A stretch of 64,000 nt of DNA from Mobilitalea torta (GTDB lineage Bacteria; Bacillota; Clostridia; Lachnospirales; Lachnospiraceae). How positions within the stretch are numbered: position 1 is the first letter of the stretch; each line of letters begins with the position of its first letter. The notes beneath the pieces are model-generated. The model saw nothing but the letters and a program-made list of their open reading frames with translations. It made no database searches and had not been told where the DNA came from. This document shows, one piece after another, positions 44,437-52,219 of the stretch. Position numbers and translations under genes: made by a program. Location of the stretch: positions 84,809 through 148,808 of the forward strand of contig NZ_JBNPXH010000016.1 of assembly GCF_050433395.1 (NCBI RefSeq), given 5' to 3'.

Positions 44437-45216
44437 ATGGATGTAAAGAGAATCTATCTGTGCGATAATAATATTGACGGAATATTTACCGCAATCTACC
44501 ATGCCTGGAGTTCCAGGCTGGGACACTCCAACATTAAGATCGAAGAGAAGAGCGAAGGAAGCAAGTATTCCAATATTGAGCTCTTTGCGGAATATGTTAT
44601 AGTGGACACGGATTTGGAATTAGCTTACAAGGTGGCCAGGTCCGTGAAGCAGAAGATATCCGAGGAGGTATACGGAATGGTATGCCGTACCGCCTTGTCT
44701 GATTATGAAGGGAAGGCAGATCTGATTTACCGGTTTTTGATACTTGGCTTTGCTGTCGGGGCCGGAATCACGGAGCGTTTAAGCAATGAGGTTGTGAACA
44801 GCATCTTTCGCATTAATAAGAGGGTAGGGAATGAGGCACATCATCTCCTGGGTTTTATCCGCTTTTCCCAACAACAGAATGGGCTGCTGACTTCCATCAT
44901 TCATCCGAAGAATGATGTATTATCCATAATAATGCCTCATTTTGCAGACCGTCTTCCTCAGGAGCGGTTTTTGATTTATGATTCGAACCGCAAGCTTGCC
45001 GCAATGCATATACCGGATACCCAGTGGATTATTGCCGAGGTTCCGGAGATTGATCAGGACATGGTAAAGGAGGTATCTTCATACGAGGACAGGTATCGGG
45101 AACTTTGGATTACCTTTTTTGAAAATATTGCAATTAAGGACCGGGTGAATCCGAAGCTGCAGAGGAACAACCTGCCTCTTCGCTTTAGAAAAGATATGAC
45201 AGAGTTTAATAAATAA
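44437..45216 (+). CDS. TIGR03915/DUF4130 family putative DNA repair protein
   Basis: A 259-residue partner of the preceding radical SAM protein. The start (RIYLCDNNIDGIFTAIYHAW), the middle (KRVGNEAHHLLGFIRFSQ) and the end (WITFFENIAIKDRVNPKLQRNNLPLRFRKDMTEF) match the DUF4130 family, thought to adopt a uracil-DNA-glycosylase-like fold. The ATG at 44437 follows TAGGAG; it starts 20 bases after the radical SAM stop. The exact DNA lesion or modification is unknown. Shared SOS-type control would fit a repair role. Confidence 0.9.
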   Translation: MDVKRIYLCDNNIDGIFTAIYHAWSSRLGHSNIKIEEKSEGSKYSNIELFAEYVIVDTDLELAYKVARSVKQKISEEVYGMVCRTALSDYEGKADLIYRFLILGFAVGAGITERLSNEVVNSIFRINKRVGNEAHHLLGFIRFSQQQNGLLTSIIHPKNDVLSIIMPHFADRLPQERFLIYDSNRKLAAMHIPDTQWIIAEVPEIDQDMVKEVSSYEDRYRELWITFFENIAIKDRVNPKLQRNNLPLRFRKDMTEFNK

Positions 45217-45251
45217 ATGGAATAAGTGGAATTAACACCCGTTTATTCCAT
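45217..45251 (+). terminator. AT-rich terminator-like hairpin
   Basis: ATGGAATAA and TTATTCCAT form a 9-base stem overlapping the stop region of the DUF4130 gene. The rest of the gap to 45406 shows no further clear structure. Confidence 0.5.
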
Positions 45252-45406
45252 ATTTATCAGAAGCTATCATGTTTTTCTTTAATAGGCTGAAAGAAAGGTT
45301 GAAAATATAGTGAAATCATGGAATGTGAATTCTGATAGGTGTATAAATCGGACAAAGTTAGAGATACTAATCTTGTAAAACTCAAAATTTTATAGGAGGA
45401 GTAGCT

Positions 45407-45733
45407 ATGAAAAAGAAAGTCCTTATATTATTAGGAATAAGCTGCATCGCTTTATTTATCTTTAGTGCCTGCGCTTCAGATGATAAGAACGGAACACCGG
45501 GTAATGGAGTTACCAAGGCTCCCACGACGGCAGTGACAACTACCCCGGCAGTAACCAATGGGGTCACAAACGGTGCTGATGTAACAACTCCCACTACCGG
45601 AGCTACCAACGGAACGGGTACCAACGGAACAGGTACCAACGGAACAGGTACCACTGGAACAGGTACCAACGGAACGGGTACCAACGGAACAGGAACGGGA
45701 ACTGGCGGAACCGGAACTACCGGAGGCCAATAG
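45407..45733 (+). CDS. Thr/Gly-repeat lipoprotein
   Basis: A 108-residue secreted lipoprotein. The signal peptide KKKVLILLGISCIALFIFSAC ends in a lipobox with Cys at residue 22, followed by a Thr-rich linker and a run of NGTGT pentapeptides (about residues 67-97). At the DNA level these are 15-base repeats, AACGGAAC(G/A)GGTACC, so copy number may vary by slippage. TAGGAGGAG lies just before the ATG. No folded domain is visible; the tail may be a wall-spanning or glycosylatable spacer. It converges with the Fur-family gene. Confidence 0.8.
   Translation: MKKKVLILLGISCIALFIFSACASDDKNGTPGNGVTKAPTTAVTTTPAVTNGVTNGADVTTPTTGATNGTGTNGTGTNGTGTTGTGTNGTGTNGTGTGTGGTGTTGGQ
45610..45709 (+). repeat. 15-bp tandem repeats coding NGTGT
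   Basis: About six head-to-tail units of AACGGAAC(G/A)GGTACC and variants within the lipoprotein gene. Third-position changes are mixed, so some drift has occurred. Confidence 0.85.
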
Positions 45734-45792
45734 GCTTTGACGCCGAGGTATATCACACAATAATTAAGCAATAAGTTTCCATTTATGGAAAC

Positions 45793-46197
45793 TTATTGCT
45801 TGTTTTGGCTTTTAGAACAGGATTTGCAGATGCCTGTAATTTGAATTTGGTGATCCTTGATAATAAAACCTTCCTTTTCCATGGCATCCTCCAGCTGGTG
45901 GATGGGGCAGGTTGGAAGATAAAACATTTTCTTGCAGTTGTCACAAATAACATAATGCTTATGTTCGCTGCTATCCGCTTTAATTCTATAGAAAATCTCG
46001 TTGTCATTGAGATAGTATTTATCGATAAGATTCTGACTTAATAATGAATCTATATTCCTGTAAATGGTTGACTTTGCAATTTTGGGCAGCGTAAGAACAA
46101 GCTGGGAATAAAGCTCGTTAATTGAGATCGGCCGGTCCGCATTTTTGAGAAGCGTCAGAATTAATTGCCTTTGTCTGGTATTTCTCTGGCCATCCAT
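45793..46197 (-). CDS. Fur-family transcriptional regulator
   Basis: A 134-residue Fur/Zur/PerR-type repressor. An N-terminal winged helix (RNTRQRQLILTLLKN, STIYRNIDSLLSQ) is followed by the metal site HKHYVICDNCKKMFYLPTC and a C-terminal CKSC; the CxxC pairs form the structural zinc site. The His/Cys pattern is closest to Zur or a generic Fur, and I cannot decide which. It lies 22 bases after the HAD-GNAT gene on the same strand, so the two are probably cotranscribed. GGAGG lies upstream of the ATG. Confidence 0.88.
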   Translation of the reverse strand: MDGQRNTRQRQLILTLLKNADRPISINELYSQLVLTLPKIAKSTIYRNIDSLLSQNLIDKYYLNDNEIFYRIKADSSEHKHYVICDNCKKMFYLPTCPIHQLEDAMEKEGFIIKDHQIQITGICKSCSKSQNKQ

Positions 46198-46219
46198 AAT
46201 TGTACGTCCTCCTTTTCTC

Positions 46220-47266
46220 TTAAGAATGAAACGTCTGCCTGCATAGCTCGTATGTATAGCAGAGCTGCCCGTGGTAAGTCAGCTGTCCGGAACAGCTCAT
46301 GCCGACCTTTTCGGCCAAGCGCTGTGAGGGGAGATTGTCCTTGGATATGATGGCTGTAACAACAGGAATCTCCAGCCTGTCAAAAGCATAGGTGAGAATT
46401 GCGCGGACACACTCTGCCGCATAACCCATACCCTGGTAATCAGGATCAATAAAATATCCCAGTTCATAGATGTCCCGCTGATGAATTCTCCGGTATTCAA
46501 TTCCTGCCCGCCCAATCAGCAGCTGTTCCCCTAAGGTAAAGATGCCCCACAGACCATAACCATAAAAATGATAAATGTTTTTAATATATGCTTCGTGTTT
46601 TACCTTTTCCAGAACAACATCATCGGAGATTCCGGTAATATATTCACGGACACCGGGTTTCCGGCTGAGGATACAAAGCCTGTCAATATCCTCCTGGGCA
46701 AGTTCCCGAAGGATTAGGCGTTCTGTTGTAAGAATTGTTGCCGGAAGCATGTGATCATGAAGATACACCTGATTAATAAAATTATAATCAATTTCATCAA
46801 AACCCTCTACCAGAATGGCAGCCTGTGTCAGTCTTTCCTCACCGGAAATGGGATTGCTATAACCGATGGAGGTAATCCCGGCAGCTTCCGCCGCGGTAAC
46901 GCCATAACAGGAAGCTTCGATAACAATGCATTCCAGGGGTGCTGCATTCCCTTGCTTTGCCGCCTCCAGAAAAATGTCCGGAGCCGGTTTTGGACGGAGC
47001 ACCTGGGTGTCGGACACATAGCCTGCAAAATAATTCCGGATTTGCAGAAAATCCATCACGGCTTCCATAATGAATACAGGGAATGAAGAAGTGAGGATCA
47101 GCTTCATACCCTGCTCATAGAGATTGTTGATTAAATCAAGGACATAGGGTACAGCACAGTATTGCCCCTTTTGCAAGTTCTGGATAGCTGTTCCGGTGTG
47201 CCGGGGTATATCGTCGATTATAGCGCCTTCCATGCCAAAGATTACAGTCTTTAACAACTCAACCAT
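46220..47266 (-). CDS. HAD-like domain fused to a GNAT acetyltransferase, HAD site degenerate
   Basis: A 348-residue fusion. Residues 5-165 are a HAD domain of the beta-phosphoglucomutase class, but motif I, normally FDMDG, reads FGMEG: the nucleophile Asp is Gly11 and the acid/base Asp is Glu13. Motif III (RPKPAPDIF) is intact, and motif IV, normally VIEDS, reads VIEAS (Ala118). HAD phosphatase activity is therefore unlikely. Residues about 180-340 are a RimJ/RimL-type GNAT domain (TERLILRELAQEDIDRL, IDPDYQGMGYAAECVRAIL, NLPSQRLAEKVGM) that looks complete. Start uncertain: GGAGG abuts the ATG at 47266, while a TTG at 47257 has ideal spacing. It is followed by the Fur-family gene. Confidence 0.85.
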   Translation of the reverse strand: MVELLKTVIFGMEGAIIDDIPRHTGTAIQNLQKGQYCAVPYVLDLINNLYEQGMKLILTSSFPVFIMEAVMDFLQIRNYFAGYVSDTQVLRPKPAPDIFLEAAKQGNAAPLECIVIEASCYGVTAAEAAGITSIGYSNPISGEERLTQAAILVEGFDEIDYNFINQVYLHDHMLPATILTTERLILRELAQEDIDRLCILSRKPGVREYITGISDDVVLEKVKHEAYIKNIYHFYGYGLWGIFTLGEQLLIGRAGIEYRRIHQRDIYELGYFIDPDYQGMGYAAECVRAILTYAFDRLEIPVVTAIISKDNLPSQRLAEKVGMSCSGQLTYHGQLCYTYELCRQTFHS

Positions 47267-47370
47267 CCTCCGTCTGCCTATGAATACGATGAATGCAGAT
47301 ATAGTATACCTCTTTTTTATATGCCTTTCAAGCTTGCAATTCATTCTATTCTGAAGCATAATGTAGTTAA

Positions 47371-47430
47371 GAAACTGCACCTGCATGGTACACCACGATT
47401 ACAGGAATATGCATTTTGTTCCTAAATATA
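47371..47430. repeat. Third copy of the palindromic dispersed repeat
   Basis: AACTGCACCTGCATGGTACACC and ATTACAGGAATATGCATTTTG correspond to 8977-9037 with scattered changes. The right arm (TTCCTAAAT) has decayed, so the hairpin is weaker here. It lies between the HAD-GNAT gene and the next minus-strand gene. Confidence 0.65.
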
Positions 47431-47459
47431 AGTTATCGGAACAACTATCCAATTGAAGT

Positions 47460-47855
47460 TTATTTCCGGTCCAGAACCTTTTCAAAAAAGAGTCCTGCCA
47501 GAAACCAGGCGGGGGCATAGTCCAGCCGCACCACACCTTTGTAATTCAGCTTTGCTTTACTGTAATCCCATGGGCATGCACCATATTTTTTCAGGAGTAC
47601 ACCGGTGGTGTATTCCCCGACATAGATTAAAAATGCATATACACCTCCTCGAAGCAGTGCACTATGGTTTTTCAGTTTTTTGCAGACAGGAGTGAGGCAT
47701 GCGGCCATACCGTAGATCGGAAACATCCATACGGAGGTATGACAGGACAGGGTCTTGTCCTCATGCTTCCTGAGAGAAGCCAGACCGGTCCAGAAGCATT
47801 CCATGCACCAGCCGCAAAGCCCGCAGAGAATAAAGTTTTGAATATGTTTTTTCAT
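47460..47855 (-). CDS. Small membrane protein, CmpB-type putative ABC transporter family
   Basis: A 131-residue integral membrane protein with about four hydrophobic segments. The start (LCGLCGWCMECFWTGL) and the end (CPWDYSKAKLNYKGVVRLDYAPAWFLAGL) match the family annotated as putative ABC transporter type IV (CmpB), whose real function is not established. No clear ribosome site was seen before the ATG at 47855. It is monocistronic and divergent from the CYTH gene. Confidence 0.7.
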   Translation of the reverse strand: MKKHIQNFILCGLCGWCMECFWTGLASLRKHEDKTLSCHTSVWMFPIYGMAACLTPVCKKLKNHSALLRGGVYAFLIYVGEYTTGVLLKKYGACPWDYSKAKLNYKGVVRLDYAPAWFLAGLFFEKVLDRK

Positions 47856-48005
47856 ATGGATAGTATTCTTGGAAAGACCGCCGACTATTCAGCCGGAAAG
47901 AAATTTAATGAAGGGAAGACCAAGGTTGAAAGAAGTGGAATATATAGATGAAAGGGGGACCGGGTCCATGCCAGCACTTTCATGGCGATTTGTGCGGGGC
48001 AGAGC

Positions 48006-48512
48006 ATGGATATAATTATGGAGATCGAACGCAAATATTTATTATCACAGCTTCCGGGAGAGCTGTCAGAATACCGGAAGAAGGAGATAGAGCAGGGGTA
48101 CCTATGTCATAACCCTACTATTCGGATTCGCAAAAGCGACGAAGAATATATGATTACCTATAAATCAAAATTCGGGCTGGAGCCGACCGGGAAGGAAGGC
48201 CCGTCCGTGAATCATGAGGTGGAGCTGCCCCTGACCAGAGAAGCGTATCTTACACTTCGCGGTAAAACAGACGGCAACATAATTTATAAAACCCGTTATC
48301 TGATTCCGCTTTCCGGTGGACTGGTTGCGGAGCTGGATGTTTTTAAAGACCGGCTTCAAGGGTTGAAGCTGGTGGAGGTAGAATTTCCTGATTTACAAAG
48401 TGCCAATACCTTTGTTCCGCCGTCTTGGTTTGGCAGGGATGTGTCCGCCGATAACCGCTTTACAAATTATCAATTATCCAGAATCTCAAGTCTGGCAGAA
48501 TTGGATCAATAG
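48006..48512 (+). CDS. CYTH-domain protein (triphosphate tunnel metalloenzyme)
   Basis: A 168-residue CYTH domain. The signature ExExK is visible at the start as MEIERKYLL, followed by charged beta strands TIRIRKSDEEYMITYK, VNHEVELPL, YKTRYLIPL and AELDVFKDRL that line the tunnel. Known relatives hydrolyse tripolyphosphate or act as adenylate cyclases or thiamine triphosphatases; bacterial stand-alone forms are usually inorganic triphosphatases. GGGG lies six bases before the ATG at 48006; an ATG at 48018 would give the minimal domain. Confidence 0.88.
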   Translation: MDIIMEIERKYLLSQLPGELSEYRKKEIEQGYLCHNPTIRIRKSDEEYMITYKSKFGLEPTGKEGPSVNHEVELPLTREAYLTLRGKTDGNIIYKTRYLIPLSGGLVAELDVFKDRLQGLKLVEVEFPDLQSANTFVPPSWFGRDVSADNRFTNYQLSRISSLAELDQ

Positions 48513-48648
48513 GTAAAGACCATATATTAACTGTCCGCTGCATAGAATGGATCCGAAGAAATGGGGTTAAAATATAGATTGTATAGAATCTCATGAGAGA
48601 ATATTTTTAAGGATTTCAGGTGTTGCGGAAAGGAGGTCTGACCTGCAG

Positions 48649-48786
48649 ATGCCAAAAGACAGTCAGATGGATAACAAGCATGCAAGAGTAAAAAAAGCCA
48701 ACGGGCAGACAACAATCACGGATGAAGAGGCTAAGAATAAAAACAGAACGGCAAAGAAACAATCGGTGAAGCATAACGACGTATAA
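48649..48786 (+). CDS. Small basic protein A (45 aa)
   Basis: A 45-residue, highly polar Lys/Asn-rich protein (MPKDSQMDNKHARVKKANGQ ... ends SVKHNDV). No hydrophobic segment and no Cys. AAAGGAGGT lies 11 bases upstream of the ATG. It is the first of three tightly packed genes; the next starts 16 bases after its stop. Not recognised. The gap from 48513 to 48648 shows no other gene. Confidence 0.55.
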   Translation: MPKDSQMDNKHARVKKANGQTTITDEEAKNKNRTAKKQSVKHNDV

Positions 48787-48802
48787 ACAGGAGGGACGAT
48801 AG

Positions 48803-48967
48803 ATGGCAAAAGCGGGAATGAGAAGGCCGGACGTGACAGAACCTCACGGAACCGAAGGCCGTCAGAGAATGAGAATACAAAAGAACGAGGCAGAACCGGT
48901 ACCGGAGCTGCAGGGAAAAGCAAAGGCCGGACATGAGAAGGCAAAGCCGATAGGTAAACCAAAATGA
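48803..48967 (+). CDS. Small basic protein B (54 aa)
   Basis: A 54-residue Lys/Pro/Glu-rich protein (MAKAGMRRPDVTEPHGTEGR ... ends KAKPIGKPK). GGAGG lies eight bases before the ATG, and its stop overlaps the HD-domain gene start as ATGA, which is strong evidence that it is translated. No domain is recognised. Composition suggests a disordered, nucleic-acid- or polyphosphate-binding peptide, but that is a guess. Confidence 0.72.
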   Translation: MAKAGMRRPDVTEPHGTEGRQRMRIQKNEAEPVPELQGKAKAGHEKAKPIGKPK

Positions 48968-49608
48968 GCAGGGCGGAGCAAGCCATTCCCATACAGCTTT
49001 TTGAGGACATTACAAGGCATCTTCTGGGGGAGGACAAGCCGTCCAGGTATATTGAAGAGCTGGTGAAACAGGGACTTTTCCGGTATTATCCCCTGTCCAT
49101 GCTGCAACAGCTGAAGAACGCACAGCAATCACCGCAGCATCATCCGGAAGGGAATGTCTGGAATCATACTATGCTGGTGCTGGATCAGGCGGCCGGGATG
49201 AAGGACCGGAGCAAAAAGCCGGACGTACTTCTTTGGGCGGCATTGCTCCATGATATAGGGAAGCCTTCGACCACCCGACGGCGCGGAGGGAGGATCATCT
49301 CCTATGATCATGACCGGGAGGGGGAGAAGCTGTGCCGGGATTTTCTGCAGTATTTCCGCCGGGAGGCCTCTTTTGTCGAAGAGGTGGCGGCCATGGTGAG
49401 GTATCATATGCACCTGCTGTATGTTTTGCGAAAGCTTCCCTTTGCCGATATGAAGGGACTGCTGGAACGAACCGATATAGAGGAGCTGGCGTTATTATGC
49501 CTTTGCGACCGTTTGGGAAGGGGGAATGCGGCAGTCTCCAAGGAGGAAGAAGAGTACCGGAAATTCCTGCGGCAGCTGCAGCAATATGCTGCTATGAAAT
49601 CGGAATAA
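48964..49608 (+). CDS. HD-domain phosphohydrolase-like protein
   Basis: A 214-residue HD protein. Metal ligands are visible in the order His in GNVWNHTMLV, HD in LLHDIGKPSTT, His in SYDHDREGEKL and further His in MVRYHMHLLY, the spacing of the HD domain in CCA-adding enzymes and related nucleotidases. No nucleotidyltransferase domain is attached. The start overlaps the preceding small gene (ATGA), so translation is coupled. A hydrolase of nucleotides or RNA 2',3' ends is plausible; the substrate is unknown. Confidence 0.88.
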   Translation: MSRAEQAIPIQLFEDITRHLLGEDKPSRYIEELVKQGLFRYYPLSMLQQLKNAQQSPQHHPEGNVWNHTMLVLDQAAGMKDRSKKPDVLLWAALLHDIGKPSTTRRRGGRIISYDHDREGEKLCRDFLQYFRREASFVEEVAAMVRYHMHLLYVLRKLPFADMKGLLERTDIEELALLCLCDRLGRGNAAVSKEEEEYRKFLRQLQQYAAMKSE

Positions 49609-49620
49609 GTCCCGGACACG

Positions 49621-49671
49621 GATGCGGGAAGGCGATGCGGAAGAAGGATGGACATATCGCCTTCCCGTATC
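49621..49671 (+). terminator. Hairpin after the HD-domain gene
   Basis: GATGCGGGAAGGCGAT pairs with ATCGCCTTCCCGTATC (15 of 16) around a 19-base loop, 12 bases after the stop. No good T-run. A TATAAT at 49788-49793 further on may serve nfnA, but its -35 is poor. Confidence 0.6.
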
Positions 49672-49852
49672 GCCTTCTCATTCCTTGTCAGGAAAGAAGG
49701 GCGGCAGTTTTCATTCTGTCGCTTTCTGCGATTCTTCCAATATCTGTCTCCACAAAAAAATCACTGGATTTTTTAATGCAAGTACTTTATAATAATAGCA
49801 AAATAATTTATTATTTGTGAATATTTTTGCGCAAAAAGAGAGGTTAAACGAA

Positions 49853-50758
49853 ATGGCTGAGAACTATACTTATACAATCGTCAAGAAGGAAAGTCTGGCG
49901 AATTCTATTTATTTGATGGATGTGAAAGCTCCCCGTGTAGCGAAAAACTGTTATCCCGGTCAGTTCGTAATCGTTAAGATGGATGAGAAAGGAGAGCGGG
50001 TTCCTCTGACGATTTGTGATTATAATCGGGAGGAAGAGACGGTTACCATTGTATTTCAGGCGTTGGGCTCTTCTACAAAGCTTATGGCTACCTTCGAGGA
50101 GGGAGAGGCCTTTCGTGATTTCACAGGTCCGCTGGGGCACCGGTCGGAGCTGATTGATATGCCCAGGGAGGAATTGGCTGCCAAGAGCATTCTTTTTGTG
50201 GCCGGAGGAGTCGGTGCGGCTCCGGTGTATCCCCAGGTAAAGTGGATGAAGGAAAATGGTTATGAAGTAGATTGTATCATTGGTGCAAGGAATAAAGAAT
50301 TGATTATTCTGGAGGATCGTATGAGGGAGTATGCCAGGAACCTCTACATAACCACGGATGACGGTTCCTACGGCTTTAAAGGAAATGTAAATGACTGCAT
50401 CAAGGATCTGGTGAATAACCAGGGCAGGAAATATGACCTGGTGATTGCAATCGGCCCCATGATTATGATGAAATTTGTATGCATTTTAACGAAAGAGCTT
50501 GGCATCAAAACCATCGTAAGCATGAATCCGGTTATGGTTGACGGTACCGGTATGTGCGGCGCCTGCCGGCTGACGGTTGGTAATGAAATTAAATTTGCCT
50601 GTGTGGACGGTCCGGAATTTGACGGACATCTGGTGAATTTTGATGAAGCAATGAAACGGCTTCAGATGTATAAATCGGAAGAGGGAAAGGTTGTTCTTCG
50701 CCAGAAGGAAGGCCCCACCCATCACCATCCCGGCTGTGAATGCCACGAGGAAGAATAA
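49853..50758 (+). CDS. nfnA: NfnA-type FAD/2Fe-2S subunit (NADH-dependent ferredoxin:NADP oxidoreductase)
   Basis: A 301-residue ferredoxin-NADP-reductase-like flavoprotein. FAD-binding RVPLTICDYN, the pyridine-nucleotide site FVAGGVGAAPVYPQ, and the 2Fe-2S Cys cluster in DGTGMCGACRLTVG and KFACVDGPEFDG match the small subunit of NfnAB and of related dihydroorotate dehydrogenase electron-transfer subunits. The adjacent NfnB-type gene decides for Nfn. The complex bifurcates electrons between NADH, NADPH and ferredoxin. AGAGAGG precedes the ATG at 49853. The C-terminus HHHPGCECHEEE is His/Cys-rich and could bind a metal. Confidence 0.88.
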   Translation: MAENYTYTIVKKESLANSIYLMDVKAPRVAKNCYPGQFVIVKMDEKGERVPLTICDYNREEETVTIVFQALGSSTKLMATFEEGEAFRDFTGPLGHRSELIDMPREELAAKSILFVAGGVGAAPVYPQVKWMKENGYEVDCIIGARNKELIILEDRMREYARNLYITTDDGSYGFKGNVNDCIKDLVNNQGRKYDLVIAIGPMIMMKFVCILTKELGIKTIVSMNPVMVDGTGMCGACRLTVGNEIKFACVDGPEFDGHLVNFDEAMKRLQMYKSEEGKVVLRQKEGPTHHHPGCECHEEE

Positions 50759-50793
50759 AGTCTAAAGAGCCAAAGGTTTGTGGAGGAATAAGA

Positions 50794-52179
50794 ATGGATG
50801 TATTGAAGAAGGTGCCTGTGAGAGAGCAGGACCCGAAGGTCAGAGCGGCCAATTTTGAAGAAGTATGCTATGGATATAATATGGAAGAGGCAATGGAAGA
50901 GGCATCCCGCTGTATTCAGTGTAAGAATGCCAAATGTATCGGAGGCTGCCCGGTTTCCATCGATATCCCCGGCTTTATTAAAGAAATTCTGGAGGGTAAT
51001 CCGGAAGGAGCATTTAAGGTAATCGGAAAGTATTCTGCCCTGCCCGCCGTATGCGGAAGGGTATGCCCCCAGGAATCCCAGTGTGAAGAGAGATGTATCA
51101 GAGGAATTAAGGGGGATCCGGTTTCCATCGGTAAGCTGGAGCGTTTTGCCGCGGATTGGGCAATGGAGCATAATATCATGCCCGATATGCCGAAGGAAAA
51201 GAACGGAAGAAAGGTGGCGGTCATCGGAGCTGGCCCCGCTGGGCTTACCTGTGCGGGAGATTTGGCCAAGCTGGGTTATGATGTAACCATCTTTGAAGCC
51301 CTGCATGAGCCCGGAGGTGTTCTGGTCTACGGTATTCCTGAATTCCGTCTTCCCAAGGAAAAGGTAGTACAGAAGGAGATTGACAACGTCAGGGCCCTGG
51401 GAGTAAAGATTGAGACGAATGTGGTAATCGGCAAATCCGTTACCATTGATGAACTCATGGAGGAAGAGGGCTTTGAAGCGGTATTTATCGGTTCCGGCGC
51501 AGGACTTCCCAAGTTCATGGGAATTCCCGGAGAGAATGCCAACGGTGTATTTTCCGCCAATGAGTATTTAACCCGGAGCAATCTGATGAAGGCCTTTGAT
51601 GAGAGCTATGATACCCCGATTATTGCCGGTAAGAAGGTAGCGGTAGTCGGCGGAGGAAATGTAGCCATGGATGCCGCAAGAACTGCCTTGAGACTGGGAG
51701 CGGAGGTGTATATCGTATACCGCAGGGGTGAGGAAGAGCTGCCCGCCAGAGTGGAAGAGGTGCACCATGCGAAGGAGGAAGGCATCATCTTCAAGCTTCT
51801 GACCAATCCGAAGGAGATCCTGGTCAATGAAAATGGCTGGGTATGCGGAATGCGCTGTGTTGAAATGGAGCTGGGCGAGCCGGATGAGAGCGGAAGAAGA
51901 AGGCCGGTGGAGAAAAAGGACTCGGAATTTGTATTGGAAGTAGACACGGTCATCATGTCTCTGGGGACAAGCCCTAACCCGCTGATCTCCTCGACGACAA
52001 GGGGCCTGGATACGAATAAGCACAGATGTATTGTAATAGATGAAGAAACCGGAATGACATCAAGAGAAGGTGTGTTTGCCGGCGGAGATGCGGTAACAGG
52101 ATCAGCTACGGTAATACTGGCTATGGGGGCCGGAAAAGCTGCTGCTGCCGGGATTGATAAGTATTTAAAATCAAAATAA
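50794..52179 (+). CDS. nfnB: NfnB/GltD-type FAD iron-sulfur subunit
   Basis: A 461-residue flavoprotein of the GltD/homotetrameric glutamate synthase class. N-terminal Cys motifs CIQCKNAKCIGGCPV and CGRVCPQESQCEERC bind two 4Fe-4S clusters; GAGPAGLTCAGDLA binds FAD and VVGGGNVAMDAARTALRLG binds NAD(P)H. Alone it might be called gltA, but directly behind NfnA it is the large Nfn subunit holding the bifurcating flavin. GGAGG lies before the ATG at 50794, 36 bases after nfnA. In this anaerobe it would balance NADH, NADPH and the reduced ferredoxin produced by the pyruvate oxidoreductase encoded at 56470. Confidence 0.9.
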   Translation: MDVLKKVPVREQDPKVRAANFEEVCYGYNMEEAMEEASRCIQCKNAKCIGGCPVSIDIPGFIKEILEGNPEGAFKVIGKYSALPAVCGRVCPQESQCEERCIRGIKGDPVSIGKLERFAADWAMEHNIMPDMPKEKNGRKVAVIGAGPAGLTCAGDLAKLGYDVTIFEALHEPGGVLVYGIPEFRLPKEKVVQKEIDNVRALGVKIETNVVIGKSVTIDELMEEEGFEAVFIGSGAGLPKFMGIPGENANGVFSANEYLTRSNLMKAFDESYDTPIIAGKKVAVVGGGNVAMDAARTALRLGAEVYIVYRRGEEELPARVEEVHHAKEEGIIFKLLTNPKEILVNENGWVCGMRCVEMELGEPDESGRRRPVEKKDSEFVLEVDTVIMSLGTSPNPLISSTTRGLDTNKHRCIVIDEETGMTSREGVFAGGDAVTGSATVILAMGAGKAAAAGIDKYLKSK

Positions 52180-52219
52180 CAAAAGAGGGATACGTTAAGG
52201 GGTACGTATTGGAGGATTT

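Noticed and set aside
45382..45771. Minus-strand frame coding a Pro/Val repeat protein
   Set aside because: It is only the complement of the Thr/Gly repeat of the lipoprotein, which has signal peptide and ribosome site on the plus strand.
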